Shown: positions 32,069 through 41,604 of the stretch, in pieces
How the letters are laid out: the number at the start of each line of letters is the position of its first letter
Numbering within the stretch: the stretch's first letter is position 1
Assembly (NCBI GenBank): GCA_963662985.1
Contig: OY760067.1
Span: forward strand, 620,001-684,000
Direction: 5' to 3'
DNA from: G963662985 sp963662985
GTDB taxonomy: Bacteria; Chloroflexota; Anaerolineae; Anaerolineales; UBA11579
Length of the DNA stretch: 64,000 nucleotides
Made by a program: the position numbers and the translations under genes
Notes under the pieces: model-generated
The model's database searches: none
What the model saw: only the letters and a program-made list of their open reading frames with translations
What the model was told of the DNA's origin: nothing

Positions 32069-33850
32069 TTAAACCCGAGGGATAGTGAGATAAAACGCAC
32101 TTCCATAACCTTCTTGGCTTTCAGCCCAAATTTTGCCACCATGTGCTTCCACCAAATGTTTTGCAATCGAAAGACCCAAACCAGTGCCACCTTTTGAGCG
32201 ACTCTGATCGGTCTTAAAAAACCGTTCAAACACACGTTCCAACATACCATTCGGGATCCCCACGCCCGTATCAGCCACAAAAATACAAATCATCTCAGGG
32301 TTTTGCTTATAAATTTCAGCACCCAAAGTCACTTTTCCACCTTCAGGGGTAAATTTCAATGCATTAGAAACCAAATTTGAAAGCACTTGCCCCAAACGAA
32401 TTGCATCTGCCAACACTTTAGGCAAATTTTCAGCAATATCAATTTCCATCGTCACTTCATTGCTCTTTGCTAAAACTTGCATCCGTTGCATCGCGCCTTC
32501 CAAAAGATCACTCACTTCACAATCTTGCAATTGCAAAGGGGTCTTCCCACTTTCAATCCGCGCCAACTCCAACAATTCTGAAACCATCTGTGTCAAAGAA
32601 TCCACTTCCACCTGCATCCGTTGCAAAAAATATTGCATCATCTCAGGGTCATCCATCGCAGAATCTGCCACCGTTTCAGCCAAAAGTTTTAGCGCCGCCA
32701 AAGGAGTGCGCAATTCATGTGAAATATTGCTAATAAAATCTCGCCGCACAGTTTCCAACCGTCGCAACATCGTCAAATCACGGATCAAAAGCATTGAACT
32801 GCCTTCCAAATCACCACTCAAAGGCGTCACAATACATTGGATCATTTTTTCACTTTGCGGCAATTCCAAAAATATACTCTGCTCTTCCCCCGATTCCATG
32901 CATTCCCGCCACGCATCCACATATTGATGATGTCGCACCACTTGAATTAATGGTTTTTGCATCCCCACCATCACCGGAGTGCCCAGAATCGGCTCACATG
33001 CTTCATTAATAAGCACCACCAATCCAGCATCATTCACAATCATCACCCCATCAGAGATCTGGCTTAATATCGCCCCCAATTTATCCTGTTCTGCTTGCAT
33101 AGATCGAATCTGTGCAATCTGTGTCTCTGCCATCGTGTTCAAAGCTAGTGCCAATTCATGCACTTCATAACTAGTTTGATTCCCCATCAAGAATTTTTGA
33201 TTCATGTCCCCACTCGCCAACAAATTCGCCTTGCTCGTCAAACTACTAATTGGTCCAGTAATCACCGAAGAAACAGAAAATGAAGTCACCAACACCATCA
33301 AAAACACAACCAAATACCCAACCAAGATTTTGTTCTGCATTTGTGTCACGCTTGCATCAATCGCAGCGACCGAGATCGCCATCCGAGAAAAAGCGATCAC
33401 ATCCCCATCTGCATTTTTCGCCGGCACACACACATACATCATGTCTCGGCCCAAAGTTTCAGAATACCGCACGCTAATCCCCACTCCATAACGTAGCGCA
33501 TCAATAAATTCAGGTCGATCAGCATGATTCTCCATCAACGCAAACGCTGCCTGAGAATCTCCCAAAGGAGTTCCATCTATATCAAAAATACTCAAACGAA
33601 CAGAATCAACTTCCCTACCATTTTCATTCCCCCATAATAATGTCACCTCATTTGCAGAATCCGCCAAATTCTTTGCATCCTTCAACAAACCATTCACAAA
33701 TGCTAGGTCTGTTTTCAAAGCCTCTTCTTGGATAAGCAAAAGATGGTTCTTAAAATTTCGGCTAACAAAAATTAAAATGCCGCCTAATACGATCAAAAAT
33801 AAGATCACAAATGGTAAAGCAATACGAGACCGAATTTTTGATGACTGCAT
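32069..33850 (-). CDS. phoR: PhoR-type phosphate-regulon sensor histidine kinase
   Basis: This 593-residue membrane sensor kinase has a first helix at about 12-30 and an extracytoplasmic sensor segment (about 31-175), then a second helix near 177-200, HAMP and a PAS domain (about 265-355). A HisKA domain with the phospho-acceptor FISNISHELRTPL and an HATPase domain with VSNALKFTPEGG, ADTGVGIP and GGTGLGLSIAKHL complete it. It phosphorylates the response regulator encoded immediately upstream, whose stop lies 4 nt before this start. Context with pst genes makes phosphate starvation the likely signal. Confidence 0.92.
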   Translation of the reverse strand: MQSSKIRSRIALPFVILFLIVLGGILIFVSRNFKNHLLLIQEEALKTDLAFVNGLLKDAKNLADSANEVTLLWGNENGREVDSVRLSIFDIDGTPLGDSQAAFALMENHADRPEFIDALRYGVGISVRYSETLGRDMMYVCVPAKNADGDVIAFSRMAISVAAIDASVTQMQNKILVGYLVVFLMVLVTSFSVSSVITGPISSLTSKANLLASGDMNQKFLMGNQTSYEVHELALALNTMAETQIAQIRSMQAEQDKLGAILSQISDGVMIVNDAGLVVLINEACEPILGTPVMVGMQKPLIQVVRHHQYVDAWRECMESGEEQSIFLELPQSEKMIQCIVTPLSGDLEGSSMLLIRDLTMLRRLETVRRDFISNISHELRTPLAALKLLAETVADSAMDDPEMMQYFLQRMQVEVDSLTQMVSELLELARIESGKTPLQLQDCEVSDLLEGAMQRMQVLAKSNEVTMEIDIAENLPKVLADAIRLGQVLSNLVSNALKFTPEGGKVTLGAEIYKQNPEMICIFVADTGVGIPNGMLERVFERFFKTDQSRSKGGTGLGLSIAKHLVEAHGGKIWAESQEGYGSAFYLTIPRV

Positions 33851-33853
33851 AGC

Positions 33854-34558
33854 CTACCCTTCGAAGCGATACCCTGCCCCACGTACCGTTACAATTCTCA
33901 CCGGTTCAGATGCATTTAGTTCAATCTTAGATCGTAGCCAACGGATATGCACATCCACCGTTCTTGTTCCACCCACAAAGTCCCAGCCCCACACACGTTC
34001 CAAAATCAATGAACGTGATAACACCTGGCCCTTATGTCGTGCAAAGAACAGCAACAACGCATATTCCTTTGGCTTCATATTCAAGATCTCTCCATTTAAT
34101 AAAACCTCATGGCGAGTCGTATCAATCGTCAAATTGCCAAATTCCAACACTTCCTTAGGCAAATCTTCCGCAGTCCCCACTTCCTCACGGATCAACCGTA
34201 CGCGGCGTAACATCGCCTTCACACGCGCCAAAAATTCTCGCATAGAAAATGGCTTGGTCATATAATCATCCGCCCCAATTTCCAATCCCAACACACGATC
34301 AATTTCATCATCTCTCGCTGTCAACATCAAAATCGGAATCGAGCGTTCCTTACGCACCATCCGTGTAATTTCAAACCCATCCATCCCCGGCAACATAATA
34401 TCCATCACAATCAAATCAGGGTCAAAATTCTCCACAGCGTCCAAAGCCAAACCACCATCCCGCACAGCCTTCACTTCATAGCCTTGCTTGCGCAAACTAT
34501 AACTAATTGTCTCATTTAATGTTCGGTCATCTTCCACGACCAAAATTTTATAAACCAT
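33854..34558 (-). CDS. phoB: PhoB/PhoP-type response regulator
   Basis: This OmpR-family regulator of 234 residues has a receiver domain with the acidic pair VVEDD, the phospho-acceptor Asp in DLIVMDIMLPGMDG and Lys in YMTKPFS. A winged-helix DNA-binding domain with VWGWDFVGGTRTVDVHIRWLRSKIE follows. It should bind the phased TTAAC-type repeats upstream of pstS and perhaps of its own gene. The ATG at 34558 is chosen because AAAGGA precedes it; a longer frame is not supported. It starts the phoB-phoR pair. Confidence 0.92.
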   Translation of the reverse strand: MVYKILVVEDDRTLNETISYSLRKQGYEVKAVRDGGLALDAVENFDPDLIVMDIMLPGMDGFEITRMVRKERSIPILMLTARDDEIDRVLGLEIGADDYMTKPFSMREFLARVKAMLRRVRLIREEVGTAEDLPKEVLEFGNLTIDTTRHEVLLNGEILNMKPKEYALLLFFARHKGQVLSRSLILERVWGWDFVGGTRTVDVHIRWLRSKIELNASEPVRIVTVRGAGYRFEG

Positions 34559-34637
34559 GTTGCATCCTTTCAGCATCAGCAAATCGCAACTTTGTTAACA
34601 TTTCAACGTTAACATTGTAGTCAATAACCAATCAAAT

Positions 34638-34669
34638 ATCCATGTTAAAATACGTTAATAGATTGTAAA
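34638..34669 (-). promoter_or_regulatory. Possible PHO box upstream of phoB
   Basis: On the minus strand TTTACAATCTA and TTAACGTATT are followed by TTAACATGGA, giving 10-11 bp spaced TT(T/A)AC-type units. Further GTTAAC copies lie at 34595-34600, 34609-34614 and 34671-34676. This resembles the array before pstS and suggests autoregulation. The divergent lplA gene starts 55 bp away. Confidence 0.4.
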
Positions 34670-34724
34670 TGTTAACAAAATTTACAGCATTTCACAAAAT
34701 ACCAATTGAGAGGAACCAAAGCTT

Positions 34725-35720
34725 ATGCTCTACGTACCGAATAATTTTTCTAATGACCCCCAAATGAACCTCGCCATCGAAGAATACCTCCTTCGCCGCG
34801 AAGATATCACCGATGATATTCTCTTGTTCTACATCAACAAACCCTCCATCATCATCGGACGCAATCAAAACACCACCGAAGAGATTAACACCGCCTACGT
34901 TGAAGAACACGACATTCAAGTGGTTCGCCGCCTATCCGGTGGGGGTGCCGTCTATCACGACTTAGGCAACCTCAACTTCTCCTTCATCACCAACAAATCC
35001 CAAGAGAACACCCAAAATTTCAAAAAATTCACCAAGCCCGTCATCGAAGCCCTCGACCACCTTGGCGTCCAAGCCGAACTCTCCGGTCGCAACGACATCC
35101 TCGTCAACGGCGCCAAAGTCTCTGGCAATGCCCAATTCAATGGCAGAACCCGTATGTTCTCTCATGGCACCCTGCTCTATAACGCCGATCTTTCCAACGT
35201 AGCCAAAGCGCTCAACGTCAAACCCTCCAAAATCGAATCCAAAGGCGTCAAATCGGTTCGCTCTCGGGTCGCCAACATCTCCGAATTCCTCCCCGACCAT
35301 CTCAAAAACCTACACACTGAAGAATTCCGAGACATGATCCGTGACATCATCCTCCAAGCCTCCACCAACGACACCTACACCCTCACCGACCAAGATTGGG
35401 ACGGTATCGAAGCATTAATGGAAGATCGCTATAACAATTGGGAATGGAACTACGGCAAATCCCCCAAATCCAACGTTACCAAAGAGCACCGCTTCCCCTT
35501 TGGCGAAATTGAAGCCAAAATGCAAATCGATAAAGGCATCATCCAATCCATCAAAATTTACGGCGATTTCCTTGGCAACGGCAACATAGCCGACATCGAA
35601 ACCCGTCTCACCCACCAACCCTACCAACCCCAAGCCATGCGCACCGCCCTCGCCGATCTCACCATCACCCCCTACTTCAACGGCCTCACCAACGACGAAT
35701 TTGTCGAATTTCTATACTAA
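34725..35720 (+). CDS. lplA: Lipoate-protein ligase A
   Basis: This 331-residue enzyme attaches free lipoate, via lipoyl-AMP, to lipoyl domains. The N-terminal catalytic domain shows RRLSGGGAVYHDLGNLNFSF and SGRNDILVNGAKVSGNAQ, with the conserved catalytic-type Lys in GAKVSGNA. A small C-terminal accessory domain begins at about 245. The lipoyl-bearing E2 encoded at 61289-63010 is an obvious client. Shine-Dalgarno GAGAGGAACC precedes the ATG. It is monocistronic, divergent from phoB, with a strong bidirectional terminator behind it. Confidence 0.92.
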   Translation: MLYVPNNFSNDPQMNLAIEEYLLRREDITDDILLFYINKPSIIIGRNQNTTEEINTAYVEEHDIQVVRRLSGGGAVYHDLGNLNFSFITNKSQENTQNFKKFTKPVIEALDHLGVQAELSGRNDILVNGAKVSGNAQFNGRTRMFSHGTLLYNADLSNVAKALNVKPSKIESKGVKSVRSRVANISEFLPDHLKNLHTEEFRDMIRDIILQASTNDTYTLTDQDWDGIEALMEDRYNNWEWNYGKSPKSNVTKEHRFPFGEIEAKMQIDKGIIQSIKIYGDFLGNGNIADIETRLTHQPYQPQAMRTALADLTITPYFNGLTNDEFVEFLY

Positions 35721-35725
35721 TAAAA

Positions 35726-35757
35726 AAAGCTCCTCATAAATTGAGGAGCTTTTATTT
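35726..35757. terminator. Bidirectional terminator
   Basis: The perfect 11-bp stem AAAGCTCCTCA / TGAGGAGCTTT has A and T runs on both sides. It separates convergent lplA and the SHOCT-protein gene. Confidence 0.9.
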
Positions 35758-36576
35758 TTATTCTTCATTCACGTCACTTACTTCGTCTAACCCAAGTAAT
35801 TGTTGTTTTTTCTGCTCAAATTCCTCCGCAGAAATCAACCCCTCGTCCCGCAACTTTCCATATTCCCGAATCAATTTAGGCAAGTTATATTCATCAACTC
35901 CCTCATTCTCAAATTCATCCATCGAATATTTTTCATAAAATTCATATTCTTTTTCAGGCAATAAAATATTCAAAACTTCTGCATCATCCCCTTCTAAAAC
36001 CAATCGTTGTTTTTGATTTTCATGATCAGTATAGAATAGGGTACATTCCTGTGCCTCATATTTAACAATTTGTTGATGAAATTCTCTCCCCACAAAATTA
36101 CCAGCCTTACTAGAAGAAAATCCTCTAATGATACCGGCTTCAAAAACATATTCATCTGGTTCCTGAGCATTTTTTTCAATATGATCCAATTCGATTCGAA
36201 AAGAATAAATTGAATCCACATCAATCTTATTTAACTCCATGCGTAGATCATCTAATTCAAAAAACTCACTATTTTCATAAATCTCTTTATTAATTTTCTC
36301 AGGGAAAAAACAGAGAACATTGCCATCTCGCCAAACCATATGATTATAAAATTCAAAATGATTCATTCGATCATCGCTTTGCCCAATCACACTTACATAA
36401 TAATAATCTTTGGGTCTTGAAAAAGTCTTAATACTATAACGATATTTTTCATTATATCGCCGATATTGCTCTTTGAATTCTTTTTTCTCATTTGAAGAAA
36501 TATAAATCATAATGATGATCACCCCCACAAAGATAAGAATCAAAATAGATACTGCAAGAATTTCATCAATAGTCAT
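35758..36576 (-). CDS. Membrane-anchored protein with C-terminal SHOCT domain
   Basis: This 272-residue protein has one N-terminal membrane helix (about 8-27), a cytoplasmic basic stretch, a mixed alpha/beta middle part (about 50-225) that I do not recognise, and a short C-terminal SHOCT motif (IREYGKLRDEGLISAEEFEQ). SHOCT modules are thought to mediate oligomerisation. AGGAGG lies seven bases before the ATG. It is monocistronic. The function is unknown. Confidence 0.75.
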   Translation of the reverse strand: MTIDEILAVSILILIFVGVIIIMIYISSNEKKEFKEQYRRYNEKYRYSIKTFSRPKDYYYVSVIGQSDDRMNHFEFYNHMVWRDGNVLCFFPEKINKEIYENSEFFELDDLRMELNKIDVDSIYSFRIELDHIEKNAQEPDEYVFEAGIIRGFSSSKAGNFVGREFHQQIVKYEAQECTLFYTDHENQKQRLVLEGDDAEVLNILLPEKEYEFYEKYSMDEFENEGVDEYNLPKLIREYGKLRDEGLISAEEFEQKKQQLLGLDEVSDVNEE

Positions 36577-36717
36577 TCCATTTCCTCCTACAAATTAGAT
36601 ATCCCGATTATAGCCTTCCCTTCCCCAAACTGTCAAAACCTTCCTTAATCAAATTAGAAAAACTTTGCCACAGGGTAGAAGAGAATTTTAAGAAAAAAAT
36701 GTTGAATACAATAAAAA

Positions 36718-39090
36718 TTAACATTGTAAAATAAAACTTTCAACCCATACCTTTAATACCTCTTCATTTTCAGGTTTAGTAAATTCTATCCATTCATCCA
36801 ATATTTTTTCATCTATATTAAAAAATTCTATAATTTTTTCTTTAAAATTATTAATATAAAAATCTAAACCTTCATGTTTAGGATGATACATCTCCGTATC
36901 GTTTTTGAATTTTAATAAATAAAATAATAAAGATTTATTATCTCTATCTGTAGGTTTACTACACTCATTTAATATATTTAGTAAAGAAGATTGTTCATTT
37001 TTTATAAATATTACAATTAATATTGTGAATAGATATTCGGAAATATTACTTACATCATTCTCTATATCAATTCTATAAATATCAAAATCATTTTTTTTAT
37101 TTTTATTCTTTATAAATTCTCTATCATCATTAGAAAAATACATCAATTCATTAAACATCATCAATAAAAAAGATAATTGATTAAATGATTTTTCAATATC
37201 AATTTTAAATAATTTAAATATTTGATTATCATTTTGATCGTTTAATCCTTCGAATTTTCTAATAAAACAATGGTTTAATACATTTAATGGTATTGACAAA
37301 CTTATTTTATCCCTTTGATTATCAAAAACCATGAATTTATATTTCAAATGTAAAAGAAATTTTATAGCAAAAATATTTTGATCATTATATAAATTCTTAA
37401 AAATGACATTCCAAGTTCTATATGAATCATTTAATAAATCTAAATATAGAAGTTCCTTAATAAAAGTATTTTGAATAGAATTTTGATCATCCATTACTTC
37501 TTCATTAAAAAAAATCTTATAATAATCACAAGTTAAAAGACTTATAGTACCTAATATTTCTATATCATTTTCTGTCAATTCATTTTTTTCTTTTAAATTA
37601 TTAATATCTTCTAAAAACAAACTTATTAAATTATATATTGTTTTTTCTTGAATTTCTTTATGATATAAAGTGGGTACATTAAATGATATTATTTTTTTAA
37701 ATAAATCATCAAAAACTAAATATAATTCCGATTTGTTTTTTGAGTTTTTCCATATTAATTCTAACCATTTATAAATCTCTTCTTTATTACCATTTTCCAT
37801 CAAATTAATTATTTTATTATTAATTTGAAAAAGAAGATTTCTTGAATCAATATTGTAAATAAAACCAAAGATTTTTAATGAATCAATATTATTAATATTA
37901 TTTTCTTGATTATTGATTATTTCCTTAAAGCTATTAATAATTTTAGTATTAATATATTTGTTAGATTTGCATATTTTTTGAAAAGATAACAATATATCAT
38001 TTTCTTTTTTACTTCTTTCATCTAAAACTGAATCTATATAATCAATAATTTGTAAAAGATTATTTTTCAGTTCATCTGCTAAAAAGGTTCTTTCATAATC
38101 TGGCAAGTATTTTATAACCAATTCATATTGTTTTTGATTTTTATTAATATTTATTAAAACATCAATTAAATTATATAATTTAGAAAAAAGAAAAATCATA
38201 CTAATAAATGAGAAAATAAAAATATAAAATTCTTCGTTAGCAGTATTATTAGAATATAAAAAAATTATAATATTTTCAGTACATAAAAATACTAAAAGAG
38301 CTAATAATAAAATTGAAGTATTGTTTTCATTTGTTTTTGATTTAAAAATTTCAATAATATTTTTATAAATATTTCCAGAAACCCTTATAAACTTACCTCC
38401 ATATTTTATTAACGGAATAAATATGAAAAAAGATATAATTAAATATTGAATAATACTTTGAATATTTTCTAAATTAACTGAATTCATACTTCTCAAAAAA
38501 TAAAAATAAAGAAAAACATTATTTATAAAAGACATTAGTATTATAAGAATTACAAGAAATATTATAAAAAGAAACAAATTAAAAATTTTTCCTATAATAT
38601 TTTTTTTATAATGCATTAGATAACTAAATAATTCAAGCAACAAAGTAAGATTTATTAATGAAGAAATAATGATTATTAATTGAAATAAATTTAAATATAA
38701 AATTAAATTAAAAACTATTAATAAAAATACAAAACCAATAAAAGAATAAAAATTCGCTTCTTTTATAAACAAATCTTTAAGAAAACCATTTTCTTTTCCT
38801 ATATTTTCTACAGGAATGACTATTAAGGGGATAATAATTGTTAAAAATGAAATTAAAATATTTATAAATAAATCATTAATTTTATTTATTTTTTCTAAAT
38901 TATAAAAATAAAAAATAAAATTTATTCGTAAGAAATATTCATTAAAGCTTATTATTAAAAGCCAAATAAAAAGAATAATAAAAAACCAACTATAAGATAC
39001 TAAAAAATTATCACTCATGAAAATATTTTTTATATAATCAATTCTTAACCATTTTTGAAAAATATTTTTTTTATTATTATTTTTTCCCAA
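36718..39090 (-). CDS. Large AT-rich membrane protein of unknown function
   Basis: This is a protein of roughly 790 residues. The N-terminal 330 residues hold about eight or nine hydrophobic helices. The remaining 460 are soluble, helical and rich in Asn, Lys, Ile and Asp. No known domain or catalytic motif is visible. Base composition is far more AT-rich than the flanking genes and similar to the SIR2 operon, pointing to horizontal acquisition. Start: a TTGACA-N18-TATAAT promoter (39122-39151) places the mRNA start near 39115, so the ATG at 39123 is too far upstream. A perfect GGAGGTGAT precedes TTG at 39090 by 3 nt (7 from GGAGG). An ATG at 39105 is the alternative. A one-gene accessory module, possibly defence, is speculation. 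Confidence 0.6.
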   Translation of the reverse strand: MGKNNNKKNIFQKWLRIDYIKNIFMSDNFLVSYSWFFIILFIWLLIISFNEYFLRINFIFYFYNLEKINKINDLFINILISFLTIIIPLIVIPVENIGKENGFLKDLFIKEANFYSFIGFVFLLIVFNLILYLNLFQLIIIISSLINLTLLLELFSYLMHYKKNIIGKIFNLFLFIIFLVILIILMSFINNVFLYFYFLRSMNSVNLENIQSIIQYLIISFFIFIPLIKYGGKFIRVSGNIYKNIIEIFKSKTNENNTSILLLALLVFLCTENIIIFLYSNNTANEEFYIFIFSFISMIFLFSKLYNLIDVLININKNQKQYELVIKYLPDYERTFLADELKNNLLQIIDYIDSVLDERSKKENDILLSFQKICKSNKYINTKIINSFKEIINNQENNINNIDSLKIFGFIYNIDSRNLLFQINNKIINLMENGNKEEIYKWLELIWKNSKNKSELYLVFDDLFKKIISFNVPTLYHKEIQEKTIYNLISLFLEDINNLKEKNELTENDIEILGTISLLTCDYYKIFFNEEVMDDQNSIQNTFIKELLYLDLLNDSYRTWNVIFKNLYNDQNIFAIKFLLHLKYKFMVFDNQRDKISLSIPLNVLNHCFIRKFEGLNDQNDNQIFKLFKIDIEKSFNQLSFLLMMFNELMYFSNDDREFIKNKNKKNDFDIYRIDIENDVSNISEYLFTILIVIFIKNEQSSLLNILNECSKPTDRDNKSLLFYLLKFKNDTEMYHPKHEGLDFYINNFKEKIIEFFNIDEKILDEWIEFTKPENEEVLKVWVESFILQC

Positions 39091-39121
39091 AATATCACCT
39101 CCCATACTACCTTCTCCCCAC

Positions 39122-39151
39122 ATTATAGCCCACCTAAATATTTAATGTCAA
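39122..39151 (-). promoter_or_regulatory. Promoter of the AT-rich membrane protein gene
   Basis: On the minus strand TTGACA (39146-39151) and TATAAT (39122-39127) are 18 bases apart, both perfect consensus hexamers. The -35 box directly follows the T run of the neighbouring terminator. Confidence 0.7.
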
Positions 39152-39179
39152 AAAAAGCTCTTCAAGTGAAGAGCTTTTT
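39152..39179. terminator. Bidirectional terminator
   Basis: The stem AAAAAGCTCTTCA / TGAAGAGCTTTTT has a two-base centre and lies 10 nt beyond the stop of the methyltransferase gene (minus strand), with a T run on either strand. Confidence 0.85.
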
Positions 39180-39188
39180 ATTCATAAA

Positions 39189-40115
39189 TTACTTCTTAAT
39201 AGGAGCCTTAAAATCATAAATCCCATCATACTTCGGCCAATCCAACCCGCAGCCCCCACACGCCACATGGTCTTCATGCTCCGTCAAATCCGTGCTGCGG
39301 CACTCAGGGCAACAGAACAACGCCCCCTCTTCCGCCACAGTCGTATCCCCCACCGCCACATTCTTCGTAAACACACTCGGGCTCACCTGCCACAACGCCC
39401 CCGTCCACTGCAACAAACCATCAATCCCTGCCAAAATCTTGGTCGGGATCGTACGTTTCAAAAATCCCACGCGGAAATGAGACACCGTCAGCACCTGTTG
39501 CACCGCAAAGCCCACTTCTTGCAGCCAGCGCTTCACCGTCTTCGGATGAAAATCAAAATGCATCTCCGAAAATTCCACCGGATCCTTATCAAAAGGAGAC
39601 CAATCTTGCTTCTTCAACACCCAACGCAAAATCGCCTTCAAATTCTTCTTATTTGCATATTCCAAAATAAAAATCCCATTCGGGCGCATCACCTCGCGAA
39701 TCTTCGCAAACGCCAATTTGCCATCCACCATATGATGCAACACGCGAATCATCGACACGCCATCAAACACACCCTCCACAAACGGCATCTTATACACATC
39801 ACACGCCACAAACACAAACTTCTCATCCTCCCCCAAAAAGTCCTTCGCCTGCATCACCTGTGTCCGAGAATAATCCGTCACCACAATCTTTTCATAATTC
39901 GCAAACCGTGGCGTATTCCGCCCCGCACCTGCCCCCACTTCCAACATCAATTTCCCATGTTCAGGCACCATCCGGCGCAAAGCAATCTCTTCACAAGCAT
40001 CTTCATAGGCACGCCCACCTTCCACCCAAAACACCTGCTGATAATCGCTCCCCTCATAATCACAACGTCGGGTCAAATCGTCTTCATTCACATAAGGATT
40101 CTGTTGTTCGCTCAT
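39189..40115 (-). CDS. Class I SAM-dependent methyltransferase with zinc ribbon
   Basis: This 308-residue methyltransferase has the SAM-binding motif LEVGAGAGRNTPRF with the acidic VTDYS strand, and VSMIRVLHHM typical of the Methyltransf_11 group. A C-terminal Trm112-like zinc ribbon with CCPECRSTD and CGGCGLDWP is fused to it. The substrate is unknown; a cell-envelope or quinone-like target is possible. GGGAGAAG precedes the ATG. It lies 11 nt after the UDP-glucose dehydrogenase stop on the same strand, so the two are probably one operon linked to surface polysaccharide. Confidence 0.8.
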   Translation of the reverse strand: MSEQQNPYVNEDDLTRRCDYEGSDYQQVFWVEGGRAYEDACEEIALRRMVPEHGKLMLEVGAGAGRNTPRFANYEKIVVTDYSRTQVMQAKDFLGEDEKFVFVACDVYKMPFVEGVFDGVSMIRVLHHMVDGKLAFAKIREVMRPNGIFILEYANKKNLKAILRWVLKKQDWSPFDKDPVEFSEMHFDFHPKTVKRWLQEVGFAVQQVLTVSHFRVGFLKRTIPTKILAGIDGLLQWTGALWQVSPSVFTKNVAVGDTTVAEEGALFCCPECRSTDLTEHEDHVACGGCGLDWPKYDGIYDFKAPIKK

Positions 40116-40126
40116 TCGCTTCTCCC

Positions 40127-41440
40127 TTAAATCACCGGGGCATACCCGCGACCCACGCCAAAATATACATATCCAGCATCGCGCATCATTTGTGGGTCAA
40201 ACACATTGCGCCCATCAAACAACACCGCACTCTTCATCAAATCACGCATCTTCGTCACGTCCAAATTGCGGAACTCATTCCATTCTGTGCACAAAACAAC
40301 CGCATCACAATCAGTCGCCACTTCATAAGCACTATCCACCATCTTCACCATCGGCATCAACGGCGCTGCCACGTCCATCCCCACTGGGTCAAAGCCCTTC
40401 ACCGTCGCCCCCAACTTATCCAATTCATGCGCAATCCCAATCGAAGGTGCATAACGCATATCATCCGTATTCGGCTTAAACGTCAATCCCAACAAACCAA
40501 TCGTCTTGCCGCGCAATTCGTCCCCAAAATGTTCTTTCAAACGGTCCACCGCGCGGTCCATCCGTGAAGCATTCACATGCATCACCGCATCCAAAATTTT
40601 ATGCGGTTGGTTCATCTCTTCCGCCATATACGCCAATGCTTCCACATCTTTCGGGAAGCACGAACCACCATAGCCCAAACCAGCATACAAGAAATGATGG
40701 CCAATTCGTTCATCATAGCCCATCCCTGCTGCCACTTCGGTCACGTCCGCGCCCAAAGGTTCACAAATATTCGCAATTTCATTAATAAAGGAAATCTTCG
40801 TCGCCAAAAACGCATTCGAAGCATACTTAATCATTTCAGCAGTGCGGATGTCCGTAATCACAATCGGTGCGCGCAAGGGCAAATGTAATTGTGCCACCTT
40901 GTCCGCAGCATCTCGATTAGCAGACCCCAAAACAGTGCGGTGTGGGTGCATAAAATCCCCAATCGCAGACCCTTCTCGCAAAAATTCAGGGCAGCTCACC
41001 ACTGCAAAATCCACATCTTCGTCTTGTTCTTCATGAATCACAGCCGAAACATAATCCCCCGTCCCCACTGGCACCGTGCTCTTGTTAATCACAATTGTCG
41101 GCTCTTGCATCGCCTTCGCAATGCTCGTTGCCGCCGCATGCACATATTGCAAATCCGCTTTTCCATCCATCCCCATCGGGGTCCCCACACAAATGAACAC
41201 AAAATCGCTGCCCGGCATTGCCTCTTCATAAGATGTCGTAAAGCTCAATCGCCCCGCATCCATATTACGCAGCACTAATTCAGTCAAACCCGGTTCATAA
41301 ATTGGCATTTTCCCTTGCTTCAATCCTGCCACGCGTTCTTCATTCACATCCAACGCAATCACACGATTCCCTAAATCACTAAAACAAGCAGCTGTCACCA
41401 GCCCCACATAGCCAACCCCAATCACACAAATTTGTTTCAT
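40127..41440 (-). CDS. ugd: UDP-glucose 6-dehydrogenase
   Basis: This 437-residue NAD-dependent enzyme oxidises UDP-glucose to UDP-glucuronate for surface polysaccharides. Visible are the N-terminal Rossmann motif ICVIGVGYVGLVTAACFS, the segment FICVGTPMGMDGKADL, the catalytic Cys in GYGGSCFPKD and the C-terminal GLTFKPNTDDMRYAPS. The related UDP-N-acetylmannosamine dehydrogenase is less likely given YVGLVTAAC and the length. GGAGG precedes the ATG at 41440; an upstream ATG is part of that Shine-Dalgarno region. Confidence 0.92.
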   Translation of the reverse strand: MKQICVIGVGYVGLVTAACFSDLGNRVIALDVNEERVAGLKQGKMPIYEPGLTELVLRNMDAGRLSFTTSYEEAMPGSDFVFICVGTPMGMDGKADLQYVHAAATSIAKAMQEPTIVINKSTVPVGTGDYVSAVIHEEQDEDVDFAVVSCPEFLREGSAIGDFMHPHRTVLGSANRDAADKVAQLHLPLRAPIVITDIRTAEMIKYASNAFLATKISFINEIANICEPLGADVTEVAAGMGYDERIGHHFLYAGLGYGGSCFPKDVEALAYMAEEMNQPHKILDAVMHVNASRMDRAVDRLKEHFGDELRGKTIGLLGLTFKPNTDDMRYAPSIGIAHELDKLGATVKGFDPVGMDVAAPLMPMVKMVDSAYEVATDCDAVVLCTEWNEFRNLDVTKMRDLMKSAVLFDGRNVFDPQMMRDAGYVYFGVGRGYAPVI

Positions 41441-41604
41441 GGAAACCTCCATTAGATTTTAAATAGAATTCAGCCAAAGTGTACCATAAAAGCACTTATC
41501 CTAAAACCTACACTCCCCCTACAAATCTCTTCCTTTATATGTAATAATTCGCCCCATAAACCACTCAGAACAATGAAAAAACAAAAAAATCACAGGAGAA
41601 AAAA

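Noticed and set aside
39267..40130. Plus-strand ORF of 287 codons
   Set aside because: It is antisense to the methyltransferase with zinc ribbon; basic, His-rich shadow sequence.
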